Below, in pieces: positions 18,669 through 28,524 of a stretch of 64,000 nucleotides of DNA (position 1 is its first letter; each line of letters starts with the position of its first letter). The notes beneath the pieces are model-generated. The model worked only from the letters and a program-made list of their open reading frames with translations, searched no databases and was not told the DNA's origin. Origin of the DNA: Endobugula sp965214375 (GTDB taxonomy: Bacteria > Pseudomonadota > Gammaproteobacteria > Pseudomonadales > Cellvibrionaceae); the NCBI GenBank assembly GCA_965214375.1, contig OZ243947.1:1178001-1242000 (forward strand), written 5' to 3'. Both the position numbers and the translations under genes were made by a program.

Positions 18669-20402
18669 ATGAATATTCGTGAGTTATTGAGCCAACGTGT
18701 TGCCGATGCCATGCGCGCGGCTGGTCTACCCGATGAATGCCAACCCCATGTCGCCGCCAGTAAAAAAGCCGGTTTTGGCGACTACCAAGCTAACGGCGCA
18801 ATGGCTGCTGCCAAACTGATTAAATCTAACCCTCGCGAGGTTGCTCAACGTATTGTTGACCATCTGGATATTGATGATATCGTCTCTCACATAGAGATTG
18901 CCGGGCCCGGCTTTATCAATCTGACATTAAAGCCACAGTGGTTGGCACAAGAACTAATCACCGCCAGCCACGATCAACGACTCGGCCTTGACTGCAAGCC
19001 GCAGACTATCGTGGTGGATTACTCCTCCCCTAACCTCGCCAAAGAAATGCATGTGGGCCATTTGCGCTCCACCATTATTGGTGACGCTCTGGTGCGAACG
19101 TTGGAGTTTTTAGGCCATACCGTGATTCGTCAAAACCATGTTGGCGACTGGGGAACACAATTCGGTATGTTAATCGCCGAACTGGAAGAGCAACTACAAG
19201 GTGGCGCATCGGCGTCGCTAGCACTAAAGGATTTGGAAAGTTTTTACCAAAGCGCCAAAAAACATTTTGACGAGTCAGAGGCCTTTGCCAATAAAGCACG
19301 GGATTATGTGGTCAAACTCCAATCCGGTGATAACGATGTACTAGCATTGTGGAAACAGTTTCGTGACGTCTCTCTGGAACATAGCCAGGATATTTATAAC
19401 GCACTCAACGTCACTTTGACTGGCGAACACGTGTATGGGGAAAGTGCCTATAACGATGATCTGGCACCATTGGTTAACGAGCTACAACAACAAAACCTCG
19501 CGGTAGAAGATCAAGGTGCGCAAGTGGTGTTTTTACCCGAAATGGCGGATAAAGATGGCAACCCCGGCCCGGTAATTATTCAAAAGCAAGGCGGCGGTTT
19601 TCTTTATGCAACTACCGATTTAGCGGCGCTACGTTATCGCAGCAACACGTTACATGCCGATCGCGTTTTATATTTTATTGATGCGCGCCAATCATTGCAT
19701 ATGCAGCAAGTCTTTACCGTGGCACGTAAAGCCAATTTTGTGAATGACGATATCAACCTTGAACATCATGCCTTTGGCACTATGATGGGCAATGACGGCA
19801 AACCCTTTAAAACGCGTAGTGGCGACACTGTAAAACTGGCAGAATTACTTGAGGAAGCCATTGAGCGCGCCGAAGCCGTGGTTGCAGAAAAAAATACCGA
19901 ACTCAACCAGGAAGAACGCAAAAATGTTGCACGCAAAGTCGGTATAGGCGCAGTAAAATATGCCGACCTTAGCAAAACTCGCACCAATGATTATTTATTT
20001 AGTTGGGAGTCTATGCTGAGCTTTGAGGGCAATACCGCCCCCTATTTACAATATGCTTATACCCGTATACGAAGTATTTTTCGCAAGGCAGAGATTGATA
20101 TCAATACCCTGCAAGCACATATTGATTTAAACGAAGACGCCGAAATTGCGCTAGCGATTAAAGCGCTACAATTTTCAGAAGTCGTGGAACAGGTGGTCAA
20201 AGACGCGTATCCACACCTACTGTGTACTTATCTCTATGATCTGGCGGGTTTATTTATGCGTTTTTATGAGCAGTGCCCGATGTTAAAAGACGGTATTGAT
20301 ACAGAGACTCGTAATAGTCGTTTACTCTTGTCTAAAACAATCGCAAAAACGCTCAACACCGGTCTTAACTTATTGGGTATTGAAACGATGGAACGCATGT
20401 AA
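18669..20402 (+). CDS. argS: Arginyl-tRNA synthetase
   Basis: 577 residues, the usual length. The class I HIGH motif appears as HVGH in SSPNLAKEMHVGHLRST (about residues 118-134). As in most arginyl-tRNA synthetases the KMSKS loop is degenerate (GNDGKPFKTRSGD region near 380). The N-terminal additional domain that reads the D-loop and the C-terminal anticodon-binding helices, ending ETMERM, are both present. A possible -10 (TATAAA at 18620) precedes it. Intact. Confidence 0.97.
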   Translation: MNIRELLSQRVADAMRAAGLPDECQPHVAASKKAGFGDYQANGAMAAAKLIKSNPREVAQRIVDHLDIDDIVSHIEIAGPGFINLTLKPQWLAQELITASHDQRLGLDCKPQTIVVDYSSPNLAKEMHVGHLRSTIIGDALVRTLEFLGHTVIRQNHVGDWGTQFGMLIAELEEQLQGGASASLALKDLESFYQSAKKHFDESEAFANKARDYVVKLQSGDNDVLALWKQFRDVSLEHSQDIYNALNVTLTGEHVYGESAYNDDLAPLVNELQQQNLAVEDQGAQVVFLPEMADKDGNPGPVIIQKQGGGFLYATTDLAALRYRSNTLHADRVLYFIDARQSLHMQQVFTVARKANFVNDDINLEHHAFGTMMGNDGKPFKTRSGDTVKLAELLEEAIERAEAVVAEKNTELNQEERKNVARKVGIGAVKYADLSKTRTNDYLFSWESMLSFEGNTAPYLQYAYTRIRSIFRKAEIDINTLQAHIDLNEDAEIALAIKALQFSEVVEQVVKDAYPHLLCTYLYDLAGLFMRFYEQCPMLKDGIDTETRNSRLLLSKTIAKTLNTGLNLLGIETMERM

Positions 20403-20473
20403 GCCTGCTATCCCTCTGTGCTATTATGGCAACATCACTGATCAGATAATGACTCACTACTGATGCTGTTGTC

Positions 20474-21157
20474 ATGATAGACACCCTGCAAAAAACTTTT
20501 CTGCTTCTCGCCCAATGGTATCATGTTCTCAGGTACATTATTCTGTTGTCATTACGTGTTAGCTTGTCGGCGTTGCTATTGGCGCTACTGATGGGTTTGC
20601 CATTAGCCACTCTACTGGCAACCTGCCACTTTCGCGGCAAAAAACTCATACGCATTGTTGTGGACACGACAATGGCACTGCCACCGGTGGTTGTTGGACT
20701 TATTGTTTATTTATTATTGTCACGTGCCGGGCCATTGGGTATTTGGTGACTACTGTATACACCAACTGCAATGATTATTGCTCAGGCGATACTGATTAAT
20801 CCTATTGTGATTGCACTGGCTAGTCATGTCCTTGAACAACACTGGGATACATTGGGTGAACAACTACGGGCTTTAGGGATTCCCCGTTATCAGCGTTACT
20901 GGATTTTATTCGTCGAGGCACGTCTGGCGTTAATCACTGTTGTTCTGGCTGCATTTGGTCGCGCTATCGCAGAGATTGGTGCAGTTATGGTAGTTGGAGG
21001 CAATATTGAAGGAGAAACCCGCGTGATGACGACCGCTATCGCCATGGAAACTCAACAGGGCAATCTGTATATCGCTCTGGCTGTAGGTATGATATTGATT
21101 GTTGTCGCGTTGCTCGTTAATAGTCTTGCTCATCTCTTCAAAGGCAAAACATGCTAA
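20474..21157 (+). pseudogene. tupB: Tungstate ABC transporter permease with one in-frame TGA
   Basis: A 228-codon frame for the TupB permease, interrupted once by TGA at 20747-20749. The frame before it (20474-20746) ends in SRAGPLGIW; directly after, in the same frame, LLYTPTAMIIAQAILINPIV continues, which is the conserved heart of TupB. Relatives as I recall them have a small residue at the stop position, so a GGA-to-TGA change fits. Downstream the ATPase-contact loop with LRALGIPRYQRYWILFVEARL is intact. The gene overlaps tupC by 7 nt (ATGCTAA). Unless the stop is read through, no working permease is made. Confidence 0.85.
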
Positions 21158-21852
21158 CACTGAACGACTGTCGGGTGACGCTCAGTAAGCGCTGCGTATT
21201 ATCTATCAAGGAGTTATCCCTTGATACCCAAGGGATAACGATGATTGTAGGCAGCAATGGCTCGGGTAAAACATTATTACTAAAATTATTAGCCCGCTTA
21301 CTGCCTCATAGTGGCACTCTAGAAAATCATCAACACTTGGACTTTCCACAAAAAACATGGGTCCCTCACTATCCCGTATTATTAGATCGGAGTGTTTATG
21401 ACAATATTGCCCTACCGTTAACACATCAACAAGTGTCCGCTATTGATGACCGCGTTACAGCCGCACTTGCTTGGTCAAACATTTAAGCGCTGGCACAACA
21501 ACGCGCGTCAACACTGTCTACCGGACAACAGCAACTCGTTGCTTTAGCACGCGCGTGGGCATTATCTCCCACACTGTTGTTATTGGATGAACCTTGCGCT
21601 AATCTTGACCCACAACGACAACAACAAGTAGAAACGTTGATTGGTGCGATGAGCAAAAACGGCTGTAAAGTTGTGATGAGCACACATCAGTTACATCAGG
21701 CAAAACGTATTGGCAGTGATATTATTTTTATGTCACAAGGTCAGGCGTTATCACATATACCCGTGACAACATTTTTTGATCAAGAAAAATGCCAGGTTCA
21801 GACCGGACATGACATTGCCGAGGCCATTCATGATTTTATCTGTTACCACTAA
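21151..21852 (+). pseudogene. tupC: Tungstate ABC transporter ATPase with one in-frame TAA
   Basis: A 234-codon ABC ATPase frame with a single TAA at 21484-21486. Before the stop: Walker A GSNGSGKTLLLK (about residues 34-45) and the Q-loop region. After it, in the same frame: a signature motif LSTGQQQLVALARA (altered from LSGGQ), Walker B LLLLDEP and the H-loop STHQ. The lesion separates Walker A from the signature and Walker B motifs, so neither half should hydrolyse ATP alone. The stop overlaps the start region of tupA (ATG 21830). Together with tupB this makes the import system doubly damaged. Confidence 0.85.
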
Positions 21853-22639
21853 ACAAGGCGGATATTGGTTAATCAGTGTTGTCATTTTACACTTTCTCAG
21901 TGCATGCAGTGATCAGTCAATGCGTCTCGGGGCAACCAGTACGCTGGAAGATTCCGGTCTCTTGCAAGAGATAGTCAACGCATTCAATAACGCGCATAAC
22001 ATGCAACTGAAACCTGTGGTTGCTGGTAGTGGCCAATTATTTACTCTCATTCGGCGCGGAGAGATTGATGTTGCGATTAGTCACGAACCTGACGGTGAAA
22101 AACAGTTATTAAACGCAGGCTTAATCCAACAGCGCATTCCATTATTTTATAACCATTTTGTTATTATCGGCCCTAAAACCGACCCGGCCAATATCGCGAC
22201 GTTATCGCAAGCCAGAATGGCGCTGCAACAAATCCAACAAAAAAAACAGCTTTTTATCTCTCGCGGAGACCAAAGCGGAACTCATAAAATGGAACTTTCA
22301 TTGAGCGACCACTCACATAATGATTTCATTATTGAAACCGGTAGTGGTATGGGAGCCACATTGGCTGTTACTCTTAACCGCAACGCCTATAACTTAAGCG
22401 ATAAAGCCAATTGGCTTCATTTTGGCAACAAACAACAACACACTATTTTATGGGAAGATCCGGAAACACTATTTAATCCTTATAATGTATTAACAATTGA
22501 TTCAGACAATCCATTAGCCAAACGATTTCAACAATGGCTACTGACAAAAAAATTCCGTTCACTGGTTGCAAGCTACGAACTTCAAGGGCAAACTGTGTTT
22601 TACAATAACCATTCATCTCATACAGTGACAGCACCATGA
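21830..22639 (+). CDS. tupA: Tungstate-binding lipoprotein/periplasmic protein
   Basis: 269 residues when started at ATG 21830, inside the end of tupC; the longer reading from TTG 21776 adds 18 residues that do not look like part of a signal peptide. A hydrophobic run ending LSAC gives a lipoprotein signal. The mature part has GATSTLEDSGLLQEIV, GSGQLFTLIRRGEIDVAISH, and FISRGDQSGTHKMEL, the TupA/WtpA-like pattern: the first Ser/Thr cluster and the SGTHK loop bind the oxyanion. The C-terminal GSGMGATL region is also typical of TupA rather than ModA. Intact, although its transporter partners are interrupted. Confidence 0.85.
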   Translation: MILSVTTKQGGYWLISVVILHFLSACSDQSMRLGATSTLEDSGLLQEIVNAFNNAHNMQLKPVVAGSGQLFTLIRRGEIDVAISHEPDGEKQLLNAGLIQQRIPLFYNHFVIIGPKTDPANIATLSQARMALQQIQQKKQLFISRGDQSGTHKMELSLSDHSHNDFIIETGSGMGATLAVTLNRNAYNLSDKANWLHFGNKQQHTILWEDPETLFNPYNVLTIDSDNPLAKRFQQWLLTKKFRSLVASYELQGQTVFYNNHSSHTVTAP

Positions 22640-23130
22640 CAAACACCGCATTGAACATTGCCGTTTTAACCGTATCTGATACACGTACACGGGATAACGA
22701 TACCTCTGGAGATATACTCGCGACTTGTGCAGAAAGTGCCAACCATCAGATTGTTGATCGCAAGATCGTTAACGATGATATTTATCAGATACGTGCAGTG
22801 GTTTCTCAGTGGATTAGCAATAGTGCGGTACAGGTTATCCTTATTACGGGCGGCACTGGGTTTTCGGGGCGTGACAGTACTCCAGAAGCTGTCACGCCAC
22901 TTTTTGATACAACGATTGACGGTTTCGGTGAACTATTTCGCACGGTTTCCTATGACGAAATCGGCAGCTCAACGATAAAATCACGCTGCGTGGGTGGCTT
23001 GGCGAATAACACCTTAATTTTTTGTTTACCGGGTTCAAATAATGCCTGTGAAACTGGCTGGAATAAAATCATTAAAGAGCAACTGGATAGTACTCACCAG
23101 CCTTGCAATTTCGTCAAACTCATATGCTAA
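22636..23130 (+). CDS. moaB: Molybdenum cofactor biosynthesis protein, MoaB/MogA family
   Basis: 164 residues. VLTVSDTRTRDNDTSGD at the N-terminus and TGGTGFSGRDSTPEAV in the middle (about residues 72-88) define the MoaB/MogA fold, which binds molybdopterin and adenylylates it before metal insertion. Length and start favour MoaB. It overlaps tupA by 4 nt (ATGA) and its stop lies within the moeA start region, so the genes form one transcription unit. This ties the tungstate transporter to cofactor assembly. Confidence 0.9.
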   Translation: MTNTALNIAVLTVSDTRTRDNDTSGDILATCAESANHQIVDRKIVNDDIYQIRAVVSQWISNSAVQVILITGGTGFSGRDSTPEAVTPLFDTTIDGFGELFRTVSYDEIGSSTIKSRCVGGLANNTLIFCLPGSNNACETGWNKIIKEQLDSTHQPCNFVKLIC

Positions 23131-24332
23131 GCATTGAAGACGCACAAGACTATTTTTTGCAATTCGCGGAAAAATACGCGCTGCAACACACAGAAACAAT
23201 ACCTATTGCACAATCCTTAGGCCGTATTCTGGCTACGGATATTGTCGCCAGCATTCATGTGCCACCCGCAGACAATAGTGCGATGGATGGCTATGCCATC
23301 GCCATTGCAGATTTACAACACCGGAAAGATTTTCCCGTTAGCCAAACCATCGCGGCAGGACACCCTCCAGCTCCATTATCATCTGGTACAGCGGCTCGAA
23401 TTTTTACAGGGGCGGAAATTCCACCGGGGGCTGACACCGTGATTATGCAGGCACAGTGTGAGCTTAACGATGGAATCGTTACCTTGCCAACGGAGGTACG
23501 CAAAGGGAACAATATCCGCTTATGCGGACATGATATTCAGCAAGGTGAAACTATTTTACAGGCTGGACATCAGTTAAAACCCCAAGAGATCGGTTTATTA
23601 GCGTCGATCGGCATAGGAATGATTATGGTTTATCGCCCGCTGAAAGTTGCTATCTTATCCAGTGGTGATGAACTCCGTGAGCCTGGCGAACCATTGTCTG
23701 CCGGAAAAATTTATAATTCTAATCGCTATTTACTACAAGGCTTTTTAGCCCGTATGAATATCGAATGTATTGATCTTGGTGTGGTCGCAGACACATTGCC
23801 TGCGACTGAAGAAGCCCTGCAATCAGCAACAGAAGCAGACTGCATTATCACCACAGGCGGGGTCTCGGTGGGCGATGAAGATCATATCAAAACAGCTATT
23901 AACCGTATGGGTTCTCTAGAATTATGGCGTGTTGCCATTAAACCCGGCAAACCTATTGCGCTGGGACACATCCATCATGCGACCCAAACAGTGCCTGTGA
24001 TCGGTTTACCCGGTAACCCCGCCTCAGTGTTTATTACTTTTTTACTATTTGCCAAAGTCTTTCTAGATAGATTACAACATGTGTCCTATCAGGCTCCTAT
24101 CGGTTATTCAATGCCTGCCGATTTTTCCAGTACAACAAACCCACAACGACAAGAATATTTGCGGGCAAGAATCAACGCACAGGGCAAAGTGGACATCCAC
24201 CCTAATCAAAGCTCAGGGGTGTTATCATCAAGCTGTTGGGCTGAGGGACTGGCGGTCAAGCCGGCCGGACAAGACATAACGCCAGATACATTGGTGACGT
24301 ATATTCCCTTTAACGAATTTTTTAATGATTAA
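23124..24332 (+). CDS. moeA: Molybdopterin molybdenumtransferase
   Basis: About 402 residues from ATG 23124, which overlaps the moaB stop; a longer reading from TTG 23103 is less likely. MoeA inserts molybdate (or tungstate) into adenylylated molybdopterin. Domain signatures: PPADNSAMDGYAI (about 48-60), the metal-binding-side IFTGAEIPPGADTV, and the MoaB-like domain III with STGDEL-type SSGDELREPG and TTGGVSVGDED. GLPGNPASVFITF lies near 300, as expected. Directly overlaps the MOSC gene as TAATG. Intact. Confidence 0.94.
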   Translation: MLSIEDAQDYFLQFAEKYALQHTETIPIAQSLGRILATDIVASIHVPPADNSAMDGYAIAIADLQHRKDFPVSQTIAAGHPPAPLSSGTAARIFTGAEIPPGADTVIMQAQCELNDGIVTLPTEVRKGNNIRLCGHDIQQGETILQAGHQLKPQEIGLLASIGIGMIMVYRPLKVAILSSGDELREPGEPLSAGKIYNSNRYLLQGFLARMNIECIDLGVVADTLPATEEALQSATEADCIITTGGVSVGDEDHIKTAINRMGSLELWRVAIKPGKPIALGHIHHATQTVPVIGLPGNPASVFITFLLFAKVFLDRLQHVSYQAPIGYSMPADFSSTTNPQRQEYLRARINAQGKVDIHPNQSSGVLSSSCWAEGLAVKPAGQDITPDTLVTYIPFNEFFND

Positions 24333-25186
24333 TGTTAACCGTTAAACAATTAACTATTTATCCAGTGAAATCGCTACGCGGATTTTCAGTTAACTCTGCG
24401 TTACTCACACAGACCGGCCTACAATATGACCGTTTTTGCATGATTATTGATAAACAGAATCGTTTTGTCACCCAACGAAAATTTTCAGACATGATATTAA
24501 TTCACACGGTGATAAAAGATCGCTTGTTAATTTTGCACAAGCCCTCTGATATTAAGCTAGAGCCTCTTTCACTAGCGATTGATAAAACGCCTATTGGCCC
24601 TTCTTTTTTCGCAACGGTATGGAAAGATCGATGTGAGGTTCAAGATGAGGGCGAAGCAGCCAGCGAATGGCTACACCGAGCACTGCCGGATGCACAAGAT
24701 TTACACCTAGTCAGAATGAAACCGAATACGCTGCGCCCACAGTCAAAACCTGAACTATTGGGTGAAACCACACACACTCTCTTCTCTGATGCTGCGCCAT
24801 TGTTAATCGCAAACACACGTTCACTAGCTGCTCTCAACAATCACCTGCAAACACAGGCTATTGATGCAGTGACCATGGAAAGGTTTCGCCCCCATATTGT
24901 TATTGACGGTTTACAGGCCTTCGAAGAACATCAGGTGAAAAAGTTGCATCACGCCAACTATGATTTGACCTTATGTTACCCCTGCCAACGCTGTGTTATA
25001 CCGACAATTGACTTGAACAGCGGCAAGCGCCACCCGCAACAACAACCGTTTTCACTGCTGGCAGACATTAACGCCATGCCGGATAACACCAAAGCACCCG
25101 CTTTCGGTGAAAATGCGATACTCACTCGTGGTGACGGTCAAACAATCGCTATTGGTGATAGGCTTAGCGTGCTATCTCAATCTTGA
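24332..25186 (+). CDS. MOSC-domain protein with MOSC N-terminal beta-barrel
   Basis: 284 residues. The N-terminus KQLTIYPVKSLRGFSV is the MOSC_N hallmark. The MOSC core has FRPHIVIDG near 185 and a conserved Cys in CYPCQRCVIPTID (about 212-224), equivalent to the cysteine that binds cofactor or sulfur in YcbX, YiiM and mARC-type proteins. It probably moves sulfur or uses molybdenum cofactor to reduce N-hydroxylated compounds, as YcbX does. Last gene of the tup-moaB-moeA unit; its end overlaps the convergent gene by 23 nt. Confidence 0.87.
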   Translation: MLTVKQLTIYPVKSLRGFSVNSALLTQTGLQYDRFCMIIDKQNRFVTQRKFSDMILIHTVIKDRLLILHKPSDIKLEPLSLAIDKTPIGPSFFATVWKDRCEVQDEGEAASEWLHRALPDAQDLHLVRMKPNTLRPQSKPELLGETTHTLFSDAAPLLIANTRSLAALNNHLQTQAIDAVTMERFRPHIVIDGLQAFEEHQVKKLHHANYDLTLCYPCQRCVIPTIDLNSGKRHPQQQPFSLLADINAMPDNTKAPAFGENAILTRGDGQTIAIGDRLSVLSQS

Positions 25187-25916
25187 CCCAGATAGCCTGT
25201 TGTTGATCACCCACATCTTGTGTTGAATATACTCGGCTGTTACCACCTAACGCCGGACGATACGATAGGGTCTGACTATCGCTTAAATGCTGCCATTGTG
25301 ACAGTAACAATATCGTACGTGTCTCGACACTTTGCGTTAACCGTATGACACCCGACTGTTTTCCGGCCTCATTATCCAAGGTACTATGTTCACTAATCAC
25401 CTTGGCACTTAAGTTGACTTTCTGGCCTTTTTTGCGCCGTGGTTTTACTAAAGTCGGCGTAATATATAAACCCGTTGGCACCTCAATCAGTTGACTATTC
25501 TGACTACTGGCGGCCTCTCCTTTTAATACCTGCTGATTAATGTCCAGTGGAATACCCAGCTTCAACCCTTCATCATCAATTTGGGTGGCATCCACAACCT
25601 GTAATTCGCCATCAATACTCGCGATGGTCACGGGTGTACGATCAGGAGCAACGGCAGTAGGATCAATAACCACTTCACCATTATCGGCGTAGTTTGCATT
25701 AGACACCGGAATCTTCACGATATTCTTCTCGCTGACCACCAGAGTTTGGCCGTTTTGCACCCGAAAACGCTGTAATTGATTAACGCTGTTTTTGGTGGAA
25801 AACGTCCGCACTCCCGTCTTGGCGGGATGCTCACCCCTGTAAACAGAAACCCATAGCTGGGTTTGCGCGAACACAGGATAAGCACCTAGGAGCACCAAAA
25901 TTAACAATAATTTCAT
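25164..25916 (-). CDS. Exported hypothetical protein
   Basis: About 250 residues from ATG 25916, chosen because it begins a clean signal peptide (MKLLLILVLLGAYPVFAQ). The mature protein is rich in short beta-strands, with VQNGQTLVVSEKNIVKIPV and a later ETRTILLLSQWQHLSD stretch. The look faintly recalls the beta-rich repeats of secretin-like proteins, but I do not recognise a family and would not assign one. It is convergent with the MOSC gene and divergent from the broken chemoreceptor at 26041. Probably periplasmic. Confidence 0.6.
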   Translation of the reverse strand: MKLLLILVLLGAYPVFAQTQLWVSVYRGEHPAKTGVRTFSTKNSVNQLQRFRVQNGQTLVVSEKNIVKIPVSNANYADNGEVVIDPTAVAPDRTPVTIASIDGELQVVDATQIDDEGLKLGIPLDINQQVLKGEAASSQNSQLIEVPTGLYITPTLVKPRRKKGQKVNLSAKVISEHSTLDNEAGKQSGVIRLTQSVETRTILLLSQWQHLSDSQTLSYRPALGGNSRVYSTQDVGDQQQAIWVKIEIAR

Positions 25917-26040
25917 AGCGATAGATAACCACATAACACAAGTATAGACGCCTTAGGTTCTACCGCCATCACAGTGGCATTTCAAGGGCTTTCTCTACAC
26001 TAATATGTAGGTCTATCTCACTTTATATCAGCGGATTTTT

Positions 26041-28432
26041 ATGAAAATCAATACCAAAATGATTATCAGCGGTGCAACCTTATCATTTATGTCCGCTTTA
26101 TTTGGCTGTATTTTTGTCGCCAAAATCGCAATACATCAAGGGCAATTATCCCTCGAAGAGGATGCCAAGCAATCGTTAGCCGCCATTCGTGATATCACCG
26201 CAACAGAAGTGACGAATTATCTGAACGGGATTCAAAATCAGGCCATTACCGTTGCTGAAAATCTGATGACCATTAAGGCTATGATCAAGTTTTCCACCCA
26301 CTTTAATGATCATGCGAATACGGTCTCTGATGAAAAACTCACCGGTATAAAAGATGACCTAAAGACGTACTACAATGAGCAATTCTCCAGACAATTTCAA
26401 ACGCTGAACAACGGCAAAAAAACCGCCTGTTGAGCCGTTATTACATAATCTGGATAAAGAATCTTTGGTGTTGCAATATGATTTTATTAGTAACAATCCG
26501 AATACTCTCGGCAACAAACACTTACTGGACAAAACAGAAGCAGCAACCGATTACATGGCTGCCCACCAAAAATATCACCCGTTTTTTCGCAATTTTGTTG
26601 AACGATTTGGCTATTACGACCTATTCTTAGTTGACCACCAGACAGGCGATATTATTTATTCCGTTTTTAAAGAACTGGATTACACAACATCATTGATAGA
26701 TGGGCCTTTTGCCAAAAGTGGTATCGGTAAAGCATTTACCAAAGCTAATAAACTTGACCAAAAAGGCGGTACTGCGCTCACTGATTTCAACGAATATTTG
26801 CCGTCTTATGATGCTCATGCCTCTTTTATCGCCACACCCATTTTTATCCAGCAACAAAAAGTCGGCATTCTTATATTACAAATGCCCGTCAGCAAAATTG
26901 ATGAAGTAATGACACACAACCGTCATTGGAAAGATACTGGCCTTGGAGATACCGGTGAAAGCTATTTGGTCGGCCCTGACTTGACTATGCGCAGCAATGA
27001 TCGTTTATTGCTTGAAGAGAAAGATAAATATCTAGATATCATCACACAACAAGGGCTTGACCCCAAAATAATTTCTACCATTGATACCAAAAACACGGCC
27101 ATTGGTTTACAAAAAGTGGACACGGTAGGTACTCAGTCTGCGCTTGCAGGGGAAACCGGTTATAGCATTTTCGTCAATGCACTGGGTAAGGAAGTCATCT
27201 CTGCGTATAAACCATTAAATATTGCCGGATTACAGTGGGCCATCATGAGTGAAATCACCACAAAAGCATTGTTGCCCGTTGAAAAGCTGTCCGAATCCAT
27301 ATTGACATACACCATTATTGTATTACTGGGTGCATTAATTATCGGGCCTTTTCTAGGGTGGTTACTGGCAAGCTCCGTTATTAAACCGATTAACATACTA
27401 AAAGAGACCATTCATGATATGGCAGATGGTGAGGGAGATCTAACTCAACGTATTAATGTGAAAGGAAAAACCGAGCTGGACGAATTATCCTGTTGGTTTA
27501 ATCAATTTGTCGGCCATTTGGATGAAACCTTTTCGCAACTGATTAAGTCTGCCATGCGACTAGTTCCCATGTCAGAGGAGTTAGCCGATGGCAATAACGC
27601 TGTCACCATGACAACCGAAAAACAAAATCAGCAAATTAAAAAAGTGGAAGTAAAACTAGAAGCAGCTAGGGAAGCCACCATGAAAGTTGATAAAGCGACA
27701 GAGATGATAACACAACATAGTCAGGACGGTATTAATGTTGTCAACGAAGGGCTCACCATTTTTAATAAAACACATACACAAATGGGAACACTGGAGAAAA
27801 TCATTTCAGAAACGGTGGTCTCAATTGACCAACTAAAAGGGGACAATGAAAAAATCGTTTCCATTATCGATGTCATTAACAGCATCGCTGAACAAACTAA
27901 TTTACTGGCAATGAATGCGGCTATTGAAGCTGCTCTTGCAGGCGAAGCAGTACGAGGATTTGCAGTTGTTGCCGATGAAGTTCGCGCACTGGCCTCTCGC
28001 ACCAGCGAAGCCACACTAGAAGTATCCACTATGATAGATGCCATCAAGTCGGGGACAGAAACTGTCGTTACCGCCATGGAAAATGGTCAGCGCTCGACCG
28101 AAAAATGTAGCCAACAGGTCGCTGAAGCTCAGGAAATGCTATCTAAAATAGAAGGCGCCATTACCACTATCAGTGACAGTGTGGAAACTATTAATGCCGC
28201 CGCCAAGAATAAGGATGAGAGTTTTGCCGAAGTCTCCAATGATTTTCAAACACTGGATGAACAATTTTGTGAATTCCAAAAAGCGTCTGAAGTAACCGTG
28301 CAAGTTGGCGAAGACATGAGCAAAATGAGCCTAAAACTGCATGAAATGGTTGATCATTTTCAACTATCCGATAATGACTGGAATACGTCTAGGCGCGATA
28401 AATTTCGTATAGAACAAAACGACAATGAGTAA
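26041..28432 (+). pseudogene. Methyl-accepting chemotaxis protein with a frameshift at an A7 run
   Basis: The frame opens at ATG 26041 with a membrane segment and part of a periplasmic sensor, then stops at TGA 26431-26433. Just before this, the run of seven A at 26415-26421 can be read with one A fewer. The sequence then continues as KPPVEPLLHNLDKESLVLQYDF into the long frame to 28432. That frame carries the rest of a Cache-like sensor (about 26480-27250), a second membrane segment (about 27300-27370), HAMP, and a methyl-accepting signalling domain. The signalling tip at about 27880-27990 reads AEQTNLLAMNAAIEAALAGEAVRGF, with changes where most receptors have ARAGEQGRGF. A phase-variable tract or sequencing error are alternatives to decay. 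Confidence 0.8.
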
Positions 28433-28524
28433 CACATATAATTTTTACCTCAACACTGGGTATTTATCTGTAATAGCATGGCGCTATATAGGGTAAATAA
28501 AATTACTTAAATGGTTGTCTATTC

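Noticed and set aside
22600..22640. Molybdenum-cofactor riboswitch before moaB
   Set aside because: moaB overlaps tupA by 4 nt, leaving no room for a structured leader.
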